DNA from: Ridgeia piscesae
Taxonomy: Eukaryota; Annelida; Polychaeta; Sabellida; Siboglinidae
NCBI GenBank assembly: GCA_025642075.2
Contig: JAODUO010000546.1
Coordinates: forward strand, 224,501-288,500
DNA length: 64,000 nucleotides
Direction: 5' to 3'
Shown: positions 23,503 to 34,639 of the stretch, in pieces
Layout: each line of letters starts with the position of its first letter
How positions within the stretch are numbered: the first letter of the stretch is position 1
Position numbers and translations under genes: made by a program
Notes under the pieces: model-generated
Database searches by the model: none
What the model was told of the DNA's origin: nothing
Seen by the model: only the letters and a program-made list of their open reading frames with translations

Positions 23503-24443
23503 GTGAAGGTGGGTTCTCACTAAGATCATAGACAGCTTGGGGTCCTAACTAAGAGGACCATTGTAGGAAACAGACCAATAAAACATACACTTCTCAGTTT
23601 GTTTAGTCCACTATTGATCATTGTCGATTATCAAGTCTGCAGTTTGTAATTGGCCCAGTTATATCCACAGTCGGATAACGTAAATTGTCTTCTAATGTTC
23701 ATCTTTTAACCTTTTTCGCAACATTTTTGCTGAATCCATTTCATCAAAAGAAAGTAAACAATTTTCGCAAAATGTTTCTTAGACACATGTAAATGTTTGT
23801 ATTTAGTGGAATAAAATGTCAGTATGTTTGAAGAGTTGATTTTTGAGCCATAGTGTTTTCATGTAAAGTTTGCATCATATTATAGTTTGCCCCATAAGCA
23901 ACGCATCATATTATTATGACTTATAACCAATTTTAAGGCCGCTGATTTTTTATCTCATTTAAAAAAACATTATTTCAGAAAACAGTAAATTATATATCAG
24001 TTAACTGATTGTCTGTGTGAAAGTGGCAACTTTCCTTTCATATAAAGCAATTTTTTCTTTAAATAATTATCTTGTTATTAATATTATGAACTGCACTGTC
24101 AGTTTTGCTCTGAATAGCGATATGACAAGATATATTTTCCACACATCTAAATGTCATGAAGCATTTTCTTAATTGATCACAAAGAAATCATGTTGATCGA
24201 CTAACGAAAATGTCAAAGTACACATTTCCTTAAAGCATGTGTAGTATGCTTCAAATGCTTTGCACCAAAGATCATACAAACTATCATTTTTGCAGCACAG
24301 TAATACACCAGACGTTTACATGCTCATATTTAATCAGAAAATATTATAAATTCTAATTTAAAAAAATAATCAAATTAAGAAATTATGTAACACTTTCAAA
24401 AGCCAATTCATTTGCAGCTGTCTTGGATGCATTATGCCTTCAG
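23503..24443. other. Intron 5 of copy B, nothing recognised
   Basis: AT-rich, with no repeat or coding signal. Confidence 0.5.
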
Positions 24444-24775
24444 GTGACATTGACCCAAACCGTACAGAAGAGACAGTATGGAGTCTACTGACTGGGTCGA
24501 CGGAAGAACTGTCTGGCCACAGCAGTGGAAGGACAAGACAATTGAGTGAGGATTGTAAGAATAAACTATCCAGGGAGGAAGAACAAAATGGTGGTAACAG
24601 GGGAAGCCAGGGTGCCAAGCCCAGGACAAGAGAACTGCACGCGGATTTTAAGAAGCAGCTGTCGAGGGAGGAAGAAGAACAAGATCGCAGCAGACCTGGA
24701 GGAGGTCACTATCGCCAGGAAGACCAGAACCAGGGCACCAGGAACCCATACCCTCACGACCCCCCCCTGATTCTG
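24444..24775 (+). CDS. PARG: PARG copy B exon, charged N-terminal region with internal duplication
   Basis: Acceptor CCTTCAG; opens GDIDPNRTEETVWSLLTG. Two related segments 30 residues apart, RTRQLSEDCKNKLSREEEQ and RTRELHADFKKQLSREEEE, show an internal 90-bp duplication. The exon ends PYPHDPPLIL. The best junction is a GC donor, CTG|GCAAGT at 24776. It leaves phase 0 and joins to GEPIGQL of the next exon, in line with the GTPIEE motif that opens the conserved PARG region. Less likely GT donors in the same phase lie at 24800 and 24806. The following intron opens almost at once into a 6-kb minisatellite. Confidence 0.65.
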
Positions 24776-24809
24776 GCAAGTCTGACAATACTTAGTTTGG
24801 TTATGGTCA

Positions 24810-27800
24810 CTGGTGGAGTGTCAGTGTTGGTGATCCCTCCTGGTGTGTCAGTGTTGGTGGTCCCTGGTGGAGTGTCAGTGTTGATGGTCCCTGGTGGAGT
24901 GTCAGTGTTGATGGTCCCTGCTGGTGTGTCAGTGTTGATGGTCCCTGGTGGAGTGTCAGTGTTGATGGTCCCTGCTGGTGTGTCAGTGTTGGTGGTCCCT
25001 GCTGGTGTGTCAGTGTTGGTGGTTCCTGCTGGTGTGTCAATGGTGATGGTCCCTGCTGGTGTGTCAGTGTTGATGGTCCCTGCTGGTGTGTCAGTGTTGA
25101 TGGTCCCTGCTGGTGTGTCAGTGTTGGTGGTCCCTGCTGGTGTGTCAGTGTTGATGGTCCCTGGTGGAGTGTCAGTGTTGGTGATCCCTCCTGGTGTGTC
25201 AGTGTTGGTGGTCCCTGGTGGAGTGTCAGTGTTGATGGTCCCTGGTGGAGTGTCAGTGTTGATGGTCCCTGCTGGTGTGTCAGTGTTGATGGTCCCTGCT
25301 GGTGTGTCAGTGTTGGTGGTCCCTCCTGGTGCATCAGTGTTGATGGTCCCTGCTGGTGTGTCAGTGTTGATGATCCCTGCTGGTGTGTGAGTATTGGTGG
25401 TCCCTGCTGGTGTGTCAGTGTTGATGGTCCCTACTGGTGTGTCAGTGTTGATGGTCCCTGCTGGTGTGTCAGTGTTGATGGTCCCTGCTGGTGTGTCAGT
25501 GTTGATGATCCCTACTGGTGTGTCAGTGTTGGTGGTCCCTGCTGGTGTGTCAGTGTTGATGGTCCCTACTGGTGTGTGAGTATTGGTGGTCCCTGCTGGT
25601 GTGTCAGTGTTGATGATCCCTGCTGGTGTGTGAGTATTGGTGGTCCCTGCTGGTGTGTCAGTGTTGATGATCCCTGCTGGTGTGTGAGTATTGGTGGTCC
25701 CTGCTGGTGTGTCAGTGTTGATGGTCCCTACTGGTGTGTCAGTGTTGATGGTCCCTGCTGGTGTGTCAGTGTTGATGGTCCCTGCTGGTGTGTCAGTGTT
25801 GATGATCCCTGCTGGTGTGTCAGTGTTGATGGTCCCTGCTGGTGTGTCAGTGTTGATGATCCCTGCTGGTGTGTCAGTGTTGATGGTCCCTACTGGTGTG
25901 TCAGTGTTGATGATCCCTACTGGAGTGTCAGTGTTGATGGTCCCTGCTGGTGTGTCAGTGTTGATGATCCCTACTGGAGTGTCAGTGTTGATGGTCCCTA
26001 CTGGTGTGTCAGTGTTGATGATCCCTACTGGTGTGTCAGTGTTGATGATCCCTGCTGGTGTGTCAGTGTTGATGGTCCCTCCTGGTGTGTCAGTGTTGAT
26101 GATCCCTCTGGTGTGTCAGTGTTGATGGTCCCTGCTGGTGTGTCAGTGTTGGTGATCCCTACTGGTGTGTCAGTGTTGATGGTCCCTGCTGGTGTGTCAG
26201 TGTTGGTGGTCCCTCCTGGTGTGTCAGTGTTGGTGGTCCCTCCTGGTGTGTCAGTGTTGATGATCCCTGCTGGTGTGTCAGTGTTGATGATCCCTACTGG
26301 TGTGTCAGTGTTGGTGGTCCCTGCTGGTGTGTCAGTGTTGGTGGTCCCTGCTGGTGTGTCAGTGTTGGTGATCCCTCCTGGTGTGTCAGTGTTGGTGGTC
26401 CCTGCTGGTGTGTCAGTGTTGATGGTCCCTCCTGGTGTGTCAGTGTTGATGGTCCCTCCTGGTGTGTCAGTGTTGGTAGTCCCTCCTGGTGTGTCAGTGT
26501 TGATGGTCCCTCCTGGTGCATCAGTGTTGGTGGTCCCTGCTGGTGTGTCAGTGTTGGTGATCCCTCCTGGTGTGTCAGTGTTGGTGATCCCTGCTGGTGT
26601 GTCAGTGTTGATGGTCCCTGCTGGTGTGTCAGTGTTGATGGTCCCTCCTGGTGTGTCAGTGTTGATGGTCCCTCCTGGTGTGTCAGTGTTGGTGGTCCCT
26701 CCTGGTGTGTCAGTGTTGATGGTCCCTCCTGGTGCATCAGTGTTGGTGGTCCCTGCTGGTGTGTCAGTGTTGGTGATCCCTCCTGGTGTGTCAGTGTTGG
26801 TGATCCCTGCTGGTGTGTCAGTGTTGATGGTCCCTGCTGGTGTGTCAGTGTTGGTGGTCCCTCCTGGTGTGTCAGTGTTGATGGTCCCTGCTGGTGTGTC
26901 AGTGTTGGTGGTCCCTGTGGTGCATCAGTGTTGGTGGTCCCTGCTGGTGTGTCAGTGTTGATGATCCCTACTAGTGTGTCAGTGTTGGTGATCCCTGCTG
27001 GTGTGTCAGTGTTGGTGGTCCCTCCTGGTGTGTCAGTGTTGATGGTCCCTGCTGGTGTGTCAGTGTTGGTGGTCCCTGCTGGTGCATCAGTGTTGGTGGT
27101 CCCTGCTGGTGTGTCAGTGTTGATGATCCCTACTAGTGTGTCAGTGTTGATGGTCCCTACTGGTGTGTCAGTGTTGGTGGTCCCTGCTGGTGTGTCAGTG
27201 TTGGTGATCCCTCCTGGTGTGTCAGTGTTGGTGATCCCTCCTGGTGTGTCAGTGTTGGTGGTCCCTGCTGGTGTGTCAGTGTTGGTGATCCCTCCTGGTG
27301 TGTCAGTGTTGATGGTCCCTCCTGGTGTGTCAGTGTTGATGGTCCCTCCTGGTGTGTCAGTGTTGGTGGTCCCTGCTGGTGTGTCAGTGTTGGTGATCCC
27401 TACTGGTGTGTCAGTGTTGGTGGTCCCTGCTGGTGTGTCAGTGTTGGTGGTCCCTGCTGGTGTGTCAGTGTTGGTGATCCCTCCTGGTGTGTCAGTGTTG
27501 ATGGTCCCTGCTGGTGTGTCAGTGTTGATGATCCCTACTGGTGTGTCAGTGTTGGTGGTCCCTGCTGGTGTGTCAGTGTTGGTGGTCCCTGCTGGTGTGT
27601 CAGTGTTGGTGATCCCTCCTGGTGTGTCAGTGTTGGTGGTCCCTGCTGGTGTGTCAGTGTTGATGGTCCCTCCTGGTGTGTCAGTGTTGGTGGTCCCTCC
27701 TGGTGTGTCAGTGTTGGTGTCCCTCCTGGTGTGTCAGTGTTGATGGTCCCTCCTGGTGTTAGTGTTGTGCTGTGTCAGTGTTGGTGGTCCCTGCTGGTGT

Positions 27801-30800
27801 GTCAGTGTTGGTGATCCCTCCTGGTGTGTCAGTGTTGGTGATCCCTGCTGGTGTGTCAGTGTTGATGGTCCCTGCTGGTGTGTCAGTGTTGATGGTCCCT
27901 CCTGGTGTGTCAGTGTTGATGGTCCCTCCTGGTGTGTCAGTGTTGGTGGTCCCTCCTGGTGTGTCAGTGTTGATGGTCCCTCCTGGTGCATCAGTGTTGG
28001 TGGTCCCTGCTGGTGTGTCAGTGTTGGTGATCCCTCCTGGTGTGTCAGTGTTGGTGATCCCTGCTGGTGTGTCAGTGTTGATGGTCCCTGCTGGTGTGTC
28101 AGTGTTGGTGGTCCCTCCTGGTGTGTCAGTGTTGATGGTCCCTGCTGGTGTGTCAGTGTTGGTGGTCCCTGTGGTGCATCAGTGTTGGTGGTCCCTGCTG
28201 GTGTGTCAGTGTTGATGATCCCTACTAGTGTGTCAGTGTTGGTGATCCCTGCTGGTGTGTCAGTGTTGGTGGTCCCTCCTGGTGTGTCAGTGTTGATGGT
28301 CCCTGCTGGTGTGTCAGTGTTGGTGGTCCCTGCTGGTGCATCAGTGTTGGTGGTCCCTGCTGGTGTGTCAGTGTTGATGATCCCTACTAGTGTGTCAGTG
28401 TTGATGGTCCCTACTGGTGTGTCAGTGTTGGTGGTCCCTGCTGGTGTGTCAGTGTTGGTGATCCCTCCTGGTGTGTCAGTGTTGGTGATCCCTGCTGGTG
28501 TGTCAGTGTTGGTGGTCCCTGCTGGTGTGTCAGTGTTGGTGATCCCTCCTGGTGTGTCAGTGTTGGTGGTCCCTGCTGGTGTGTCAGTGTTGGTGGTCCC
28601 TCCTGGTGTGTCAGTGTTGGTGATCCCTCCTGGTGTGTCAGTGTTGGTGGTCCCTGCTAGTGTGTCTCTGTTGGTGGTCGCTGCTGGTGCATCAGTGTTG
28701 GTGGTCCCTGCTGGTGTGTCAGTGTTGGTGATCCCTCCTGGTGTGTCAGTGTTGGTGATCCCTCCTGGTGTGTCAGTGTTGGTGATCCCTCCTGGTGTGT
28801 CAGTGTTGGTGATCCCTCCTGGTGTGTCAGTGTTGGTGATCCCTCCTGGTGTGTCTGTGTTGGTGATCCCTCCTGGTGTGTCAGTGTTGGTGATCCCTCC
28901 TGGTGTGTCTCTGTTGGTGATCCCTCCTGGTGTGTCTCTGTTGGTGGTCGCTGCTGGTGCATCAGTGTTGGTGGTCCCTGCTGGTGCATCAGTGTTGGTG
29001 GTCCCTGCTGGTGTGTCAGTGTTGGTGATCCCTCCTGGTGTGTCAGTGTTGGTGATCCCTCCTGGTGTGTCTCTGTTGGTGATCCCTCCTGGTGTGTCTC
29101 TGTTGGTGGTCGCTGCTGGTGCATCAGTGTTGGTGGTCCCTGCTGGTGCATCAGTGTTGGTGGTCCCTGCTGGTGTGTCAGTGTTGGTGATCCCTCCTGG
29201 TGTGTCAGTGTTGGTGATCCCTCCTGGTGTGTCTCTGTTGGTGATCCCTCCTGGTGTGTCTCTGTTGGTGGTCGCTGCTGGTGCATCAGTGTTGGTGGTC
29301 CCTGCTGGTGTGTCAGTGTTGGTGATCCCTCCTGGTGTGTCAGTGTTGGTGATCCCTGCTGGTGTGTCAGTGTTGATGGTCCCTGCTGGTGTGTCAGTGT
29401 TGGTGGTCCCTCCTGGTGTGTCAGTGTTGATGGTCCCTGCTGGTGCATCAGTGTTGGTGGTCCCTGCTGGTGTGTCAGTGTTGGTGATCCCTCCTGGTGT
29501 GTCAGTGTTGGTGATCCCTGCTGGTGTGTCAGTGTTGGTGATCCCTGCTGGTGCATCAGTGTTGGTGGTCCCTCCTGGTGTGTCAGTGTTGGTGGTCCCT
29601 CCTGGTGTGTCAGTGTTGATGGTCCCTGCTGGTGTGTCAGTGTTGGTGATCCCTCCTGGTGTGTCAGTGTTGGTGATCCCTGCTGGTGTGTCAGTGTTGG
29701 TGATCCCTGCTGGTGCATCAGTGTTGGTGGTCCCTCCTGGTGTGTCAGTGTTGGTGGTCCCTCCTGGTGTGTCAGTGTTGATGGTCCCTGCTGGTGTGTC
29801 AGTGTTGGTGGTCCCTCCTGGTGTGTCAGTGTTGATGGTCCCTGCTGGTGCATCAGTGTTGGTGGTCCCTGCTGGTGTGTCAGTGTTGGTGATCCCTCCT
29901 GGTGTGTCAGTGTTGGTGATCCCTGCTGGTGTGTCAGTGTTGATGGTCCCTGCTGGTGTGTCAGTGTTGGTGGTCCCTCCTGGTGTGTCAGTGTTGATGG
30001 TCCCTGCTGGTGTGTCAGTGTTGGTGGTCCCTGCTGGTGCATCAGTGTTGGTGGTCCCTGCTGGTGTGTCAGTGTTGATGATACCTACTAGTGTGTCAGT
30101 GTTGATGATCCCTACTGGTGTGTCAGTGTTGATGGTCCCTACTGGTGTGTCAGTGTTGATGATCCCTACTAGTGTCTAAGTGTTGATGATCCCTACTGGT
30201 GTGTCAGTATTGATGATCCCTACTAGTGTGTCAGTGTTGATGATCCATACTAGTGTGTCAGTGTTGATGATCCCTACTGGTGTGTCAGTATTGATGATCC
30301 CTACTGGTGTGTCAGTGTTGATGGTCCCTACTAGTGTGTCAGTGTTGATTGTACCTACTTGTGTGTCAGTGTTGATGATTGCTGCTGGTGTGTCAGACTG
30401 TCAGTGTTGGTGATCCATGTTGGTGTGTCAGCATTGATGGTCCCTGCTGGTGTGTCTGTGTTAATGGTCCATACTGGTGTGTCCATGTTGATGGTCCATA
30501 CTGGTGTGTCCATGTTGATGGTCCATACCGATGTGTCCATGTTGATGTGACAGTGTTGATGGTCCATACTGGTGTGACAGTGTTGATGGTCCATACTGGT
30601 GTGACAGTGTTGATGGTCCCTACTGGTGTGACAGTGTTGATGGTCCATACTGGTGTGACAGTGTTGATGGTCCATACTGGTGTGACGTGGTTGATGGTCC
30701 ATACTGGTGTGACAGTGTTGATGGTCCCTACTGGTGTGACAGTGTTGATGGTCCATACTGGTGTGACAGTGTTGATGGTCCATACTGGTGTGACAGTGTT

Positions 30801-31155
30801 GATGGTCCATACTAGTGTGACAGTGTTGATGGTCCATACTGGTGTGACAGTGTTGATGGTCCATACTGGTGTGACAGTGTTGATGGTCCACTACATGGTG
30901 TGACAGTGTTGATGGTCCATACTGGTGTGACAGTGTTGATGGTCCATACTGGTGTGACAGTGTTGATGGTCCATACTGGTGTGACAGTGTTGATGGTCCC
31001 TACTGGTGTGACAGTGTTGATGGTCCATATTGGTGTGACAGTGTTGATGGTCCATATTGGTGTGACAGTGTTGATGGTCCATACTGGTGTGACAGTGTTG
31101 ATGGTCCATACTGGTGTGACAGTGTTGATGGTCCCTACTGGTGTGTCCATGTTGA
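24810..31155. repeat. 27-bp minisatellite, ~235 copies
   Basis: Unit GTGTCAGTGTTGATGGTCCC plus seven bases (TGCTGGT, TCCTGGT, TACTGGT and others). From about 30540 a variant takes over with GTGACAGTGTTGATGGTCCA. Because the unit is 27 bp, several frames stay open for hundreds of codons; these are not taken as genes. Long-range duplications occur inside the array (see findings). The array lies wholly in the intron between the exons at 24444 and 31884. Confidence 0.97.
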
Positions 31156-31883
31156 TTTGTGTTTGTTTCTCGTATTGGTTTTTCTTCCTCAACCTGTCCA
31201 TCAGTGAGGTTGCCATAAGTCTCTCCGTTCAACCTTAATCAAGTCTTGTGGTGTATTTAAAACATCCGATTACACTTACCCGGGGTACTTATTAAGTTAT
31301 GTATCCCCATTGTGCCTGACAGTTCACACTTTAGATTTATTGTACAGGGTTAAAAATTGGTCAAATTTTCCATTTGTCCAGTGGACAAATAGACGACCCT
31401 GTCACATATACTGTGTGTTTAACAGAGAAGAACAGTGCTGCTCGATGCTCTGTTGAATTAAACAATGACAATTCAGGTTCTAGTGTGTTCTTGTAGGTAT
31501 TCATATAATTTGGTGGTTGGGCCATGATGGTGCTGCAATTGTAGAAAAAATATGGCTCCCCAGTGGAGTGAAGCTGCTGGGTGAGAGTCTGTTAAGCAAG
31601 ACTGCTGGATTTTTGGCTGTTGATTTTGTGTTTGTTTACTGCCATTAGATAACAAATTTATTGAATAAATTGTCAATATTGAGCTTAGATAGTGGGCAGC
31701 TAATTAGTGATTTTTCTAGTCATTGTGGGCATAAACAGCTAAGTTGTTCTATGGACGATAAGTACATAATTGTATTAGCAATTTCCAGTTTTTGGGGGCT
31801 AAAGCACAAGCATAATTTTGAATCCTGATAATCAGTCATTGCTTCAGTCATAAAGATAAATATGTTATGCCATATTTTAACAG
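31156..31883. other. Intron remainder, nothing recognised
   Basis: Unique sequence between the minisatellite and the next exon. Confidence 0.5.
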
Positions 31884-31978
31884 GGTGAACCAATAGGACA
31901 GCTGAAAACATCATCACCAAATACAGTTTCCCTTCCACTTCTGAGCTCGGTCGGCCATGATCACACTGTGCTGGTGAA
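31884..31978 (+). CDS. PARG: PARG copy B exon, start of conserved PARG region (LPLL...HTVLV)
   Basis: Acceptor TTTTAACAG, donor GTATCG. In phase 0 it reads GEPIGQLKTSSPNTVSLPLL, then SSVGHDHTVLVK. This aligns with the human PARG segment GTPIEEM...LPLLRPSANHTV at the start of the accessory helical domain. The match over LPLL and HTV, with the right spacing, makes this a confident exon despite its short length. It ends two bases into a codon. Confidence 0.8.
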
Positions 31979-32394
31979 GTATCGTCCAATTTCTCTCTAG
32001 GACTAGCCAACCATTACATAAATCACTTGATCATATTACTGGTGTTTTATTGTAACTGATATGCATTAAATATTTCATTATGACAAGGCCATTCAGTGGC
32101 TGCACATCGTGTGACACTAGAATATGACAAGCCCCTATTGTGGCACTCACAATGTCTGATAGTCAAATCATTGCACTAATCATAGATTATTGCAGTTTAA
32201 TTATTTTGAGATTTTTTCACTTTTGTGTAACTGATTGCAAAATAATACCAAACAGTTATTGACATTAGGCTGAAATTACATCATAGCTGTTATTTGTATG
32301 CAATATTAATGGATAATACAGTAGCTTTCTGCTTCTTTGCATTTTTATTACTTTAGAGTCTTTCCATCACATTAATCACCCTTCCATCTGTCTC
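31979..32394. other. Intron 7, nothing recognised
   Basis: Short AT-rich intron leading into a small repeat. Confidence 0.5.
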
Positions 32395-32520
32395 ACAACA
32401 AATGCTTTCTCCTATTTCCTGACACACCCAAATGCTTTCTCATCATTCCTGACACACCCAAATGCTTTCCTGACACACCCAAATGCTTTCTCCTCTTTCC
32501 TGACACTCCCAAATGCTTAC
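32395..32520. repeat. Short ~32-bp degenerate repeat before an exon
   Basis: Four to five units of CAAATGCTTTCTCCT...CCTGACACACCC with length variation. The array ends about 15 bp before the next exon and includes pyrimidine-rich stretches. Confidence 0.75.
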
Positions 32521-32535
32521 CCTTCCTTCCTGCAG

Positions 32536-32575
32536 TTTCCTTCTCGACACTGTCCACCTTAGATGTTATCAACAG
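32536..32575 (+). CDS. PARG: PARG copy B small exon
   Basis: A 40-nt exon between CTTCCTGCAG and GTGGAT. Entering in phase 2 it reads FLLDTVHLRCYQQ and ends in phase 0. Joined to its neighbours it gives 25 residues between HTV and the LWD of the next exon (inclusive), the same spacing as in human PARG. The residues themselves are weakly conserved, so length and phase are the main support. Confidence 0.55.
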
Positions 32576-33517
32576 GTGGATGTTTCTGTTGGTAGACGAA
32601 TCATCTCACGTCCAGTAAACACAGCGATACAGGAAAGGGACATTCTAAGGCAAGTATCGCAATCAGAGTTTTTCACAGGTTTCCAAAAATCTTAAATGTT
32701 TGTGAATTTCACTGGATGTTCTTGAATATTCCATAAAAGTCGAGCACATTAATGATGAATCGTTGAAAAATAATTTTAGTAATATTTTGTCAAACATTTG
32801 TCAACAACTTTCATAATACAAATCAGTGATTTACAACTTTGCAGTAACAAAATGACAGAAGTTAAAACATTAGCGGTAACATGATTTAGTAGAAGTCAAC
32901 ACATAAAATAGCAACGACCACGGACCACGATCGCTAGAAGTTGCTACTTGCTACATGAATGCGTGAGCCAGTCAGGTGGGTTCTTTCTTTGTGTGTCTGG
33001 TCACTCGCCCACTGGTATCCATATTTCTTTTGTTGAGTTTTGTTTCCATCACAGTATTAAATTTATGATTGATATAATTGTCGTGCTAACTTAATGGCGA
33101 TTGCAGATTTAGTTATCAATGGTTACTGGGCAATGATTATAAAAATATGGTCGGGAGTGTTTGTTCATTCCTCATGTCATGAAAGTCCTCTAAACAAAAC
33201 TTGTTACAATGTACATAGTCAAAAACTTAGATAACAAAACAAAAGTAACCATGCTGATAGAGGGAATTTCAGAAATGAAATATTCTTGTCTTGTAAGAAC
33301 ATTAATTGATCAGAATATTAAAAACAAAACAAACTTCAATTATTTAAATGTTTTATTAATCAATTAAAGTGTGTGTCATTCATGTTATTGTACACATGCA
33401 TGTACACATATCTGCATATACATGTAACTGTAAATGACAAATGCTTGTTTAAAAAATTAATAGGAATTACACCATGTGGCTAACATTTGAAAAAAATGTA
33501 AGATTTTTAAAGTGGGG
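32576..33517. other. Start of intron 8, nothing recognised
   Basis: AT-rich, with no supported feature. Confidence 0.5.
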
Positions 33518-34396
33518 GCTGAAACACTTCAACAATCATTGCCCAAAAAAAAGATCATACCACTTCTGTGTCCGTTATTTAGTGAGAATGGAGCCACGTT
33601 ATATTAAAGTAATTTTTCTTAAAAAAATATTGACCACTGGGCACTTCCATATTAACCTCAAGCGGAATTTGGTTTGATTAGCTCCTATCTACGCAGTGAC
33701 AATTTTCAATTTTTTCTTTCTTCATCAATAGACATTTCTGCACAAAAACAAGGCTATGATACCATATTGTATGTGGTAAGCATTATATGGATCAACATAT
33801 CAGTTGTATACGTGTTCATAATAAAAAAATATGGCATGGTGCTGTATTTGCAGAATGGGGAATTCCTTTTGAGTTTGGCAGTTTCCTAACTGATTCCTGT
33901 GCAGATGCATTTCAAATCGCTATGCCAAGATTCAATTTGTCAAAGCCGCATGACAAAAGTCATCAGAGTGACTATACATACATGTAACTTTGTTTATTTG
34001 AGTTGGTAGGAAATAAAGCCAGTTTCGCCAGCGAAGTGTGTACATATTTGCGTGTCATTACTTCATGAATATTAATGAGGACTGACTAGTGTGCCATTTG
34101 ACAATCTTTCATTGGTTGTACATCATTGTTATTAATCGAACTGTTTCATTTTGAACACCATAATAATATGACACCATAGTCTTCTTTTGTGCAGAAATGT
34201 CTATCAATGACAAAATATTGGAACAATTTGTGTTGTGTTAATCAAACCAAATGCAGCTTGAGCATATTATGGCAGTGTCAAGTTTGAACAATTATTTAAA
34301 GTACTGTGGCTGCATCAAATCATGGTGGCAAAGCCTCCAATTTTTTTTGTTTTGTTATATTACAGTGTATGACAATGATTGTTTAAGCATTTCAGC
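33518..34396. mobile_element. Foldback/MITE-like element with long inverted arms
   Basis: Left arm about 33518-33775 and right arm about 34150-34396 are degenerate inverted copies. Clear matches include GCTGAAA..CTT.AACAATCATT facing AATGATTGTTTAAGCATTTCAGC, TTTGGTTTGATTA facing TAATCAAACCAAA, and AATAGACATTTCTGCACAAAA facing its complement at 34186-34205. The middle (about 33840-34080) is shared with 44500-44710. A second, partial copy lies at 44490-45134. Confidence 0.6.
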
Positions 34397-34639
34397 TCTG
34401 CATTAATGTTTTCCTTATGTAACTTTGTAGCTCTTGTGAAAATCTTTTTTGAAAATTCAGCTTTTTACCTAAAAGATATTCTTCAATGTGTTTGGCTTGA
34501 TTGACTGCTGTAAACTAATTGGCAGGCACATTTACTAGACTGTCTGGGTTCCTTTGTCTTAGCCCAGAATGTTTACACAGCAGGTGACAGTAGGATTCTT
34601 TGAAGCACATTCCCTGGGAATACCTGCCTTTATGGCTAT

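Noticed and set aside
24434..30413. Open frames of up to ~800 codons (GVSVLMVPA repeats) as a repetitive protein gene
   Set aside because: They are produced by a 27-bp unit free of stops in several frames. The array lies between a donor at 24776 and the homologous exon at 31884, and frames break at single-base changes.
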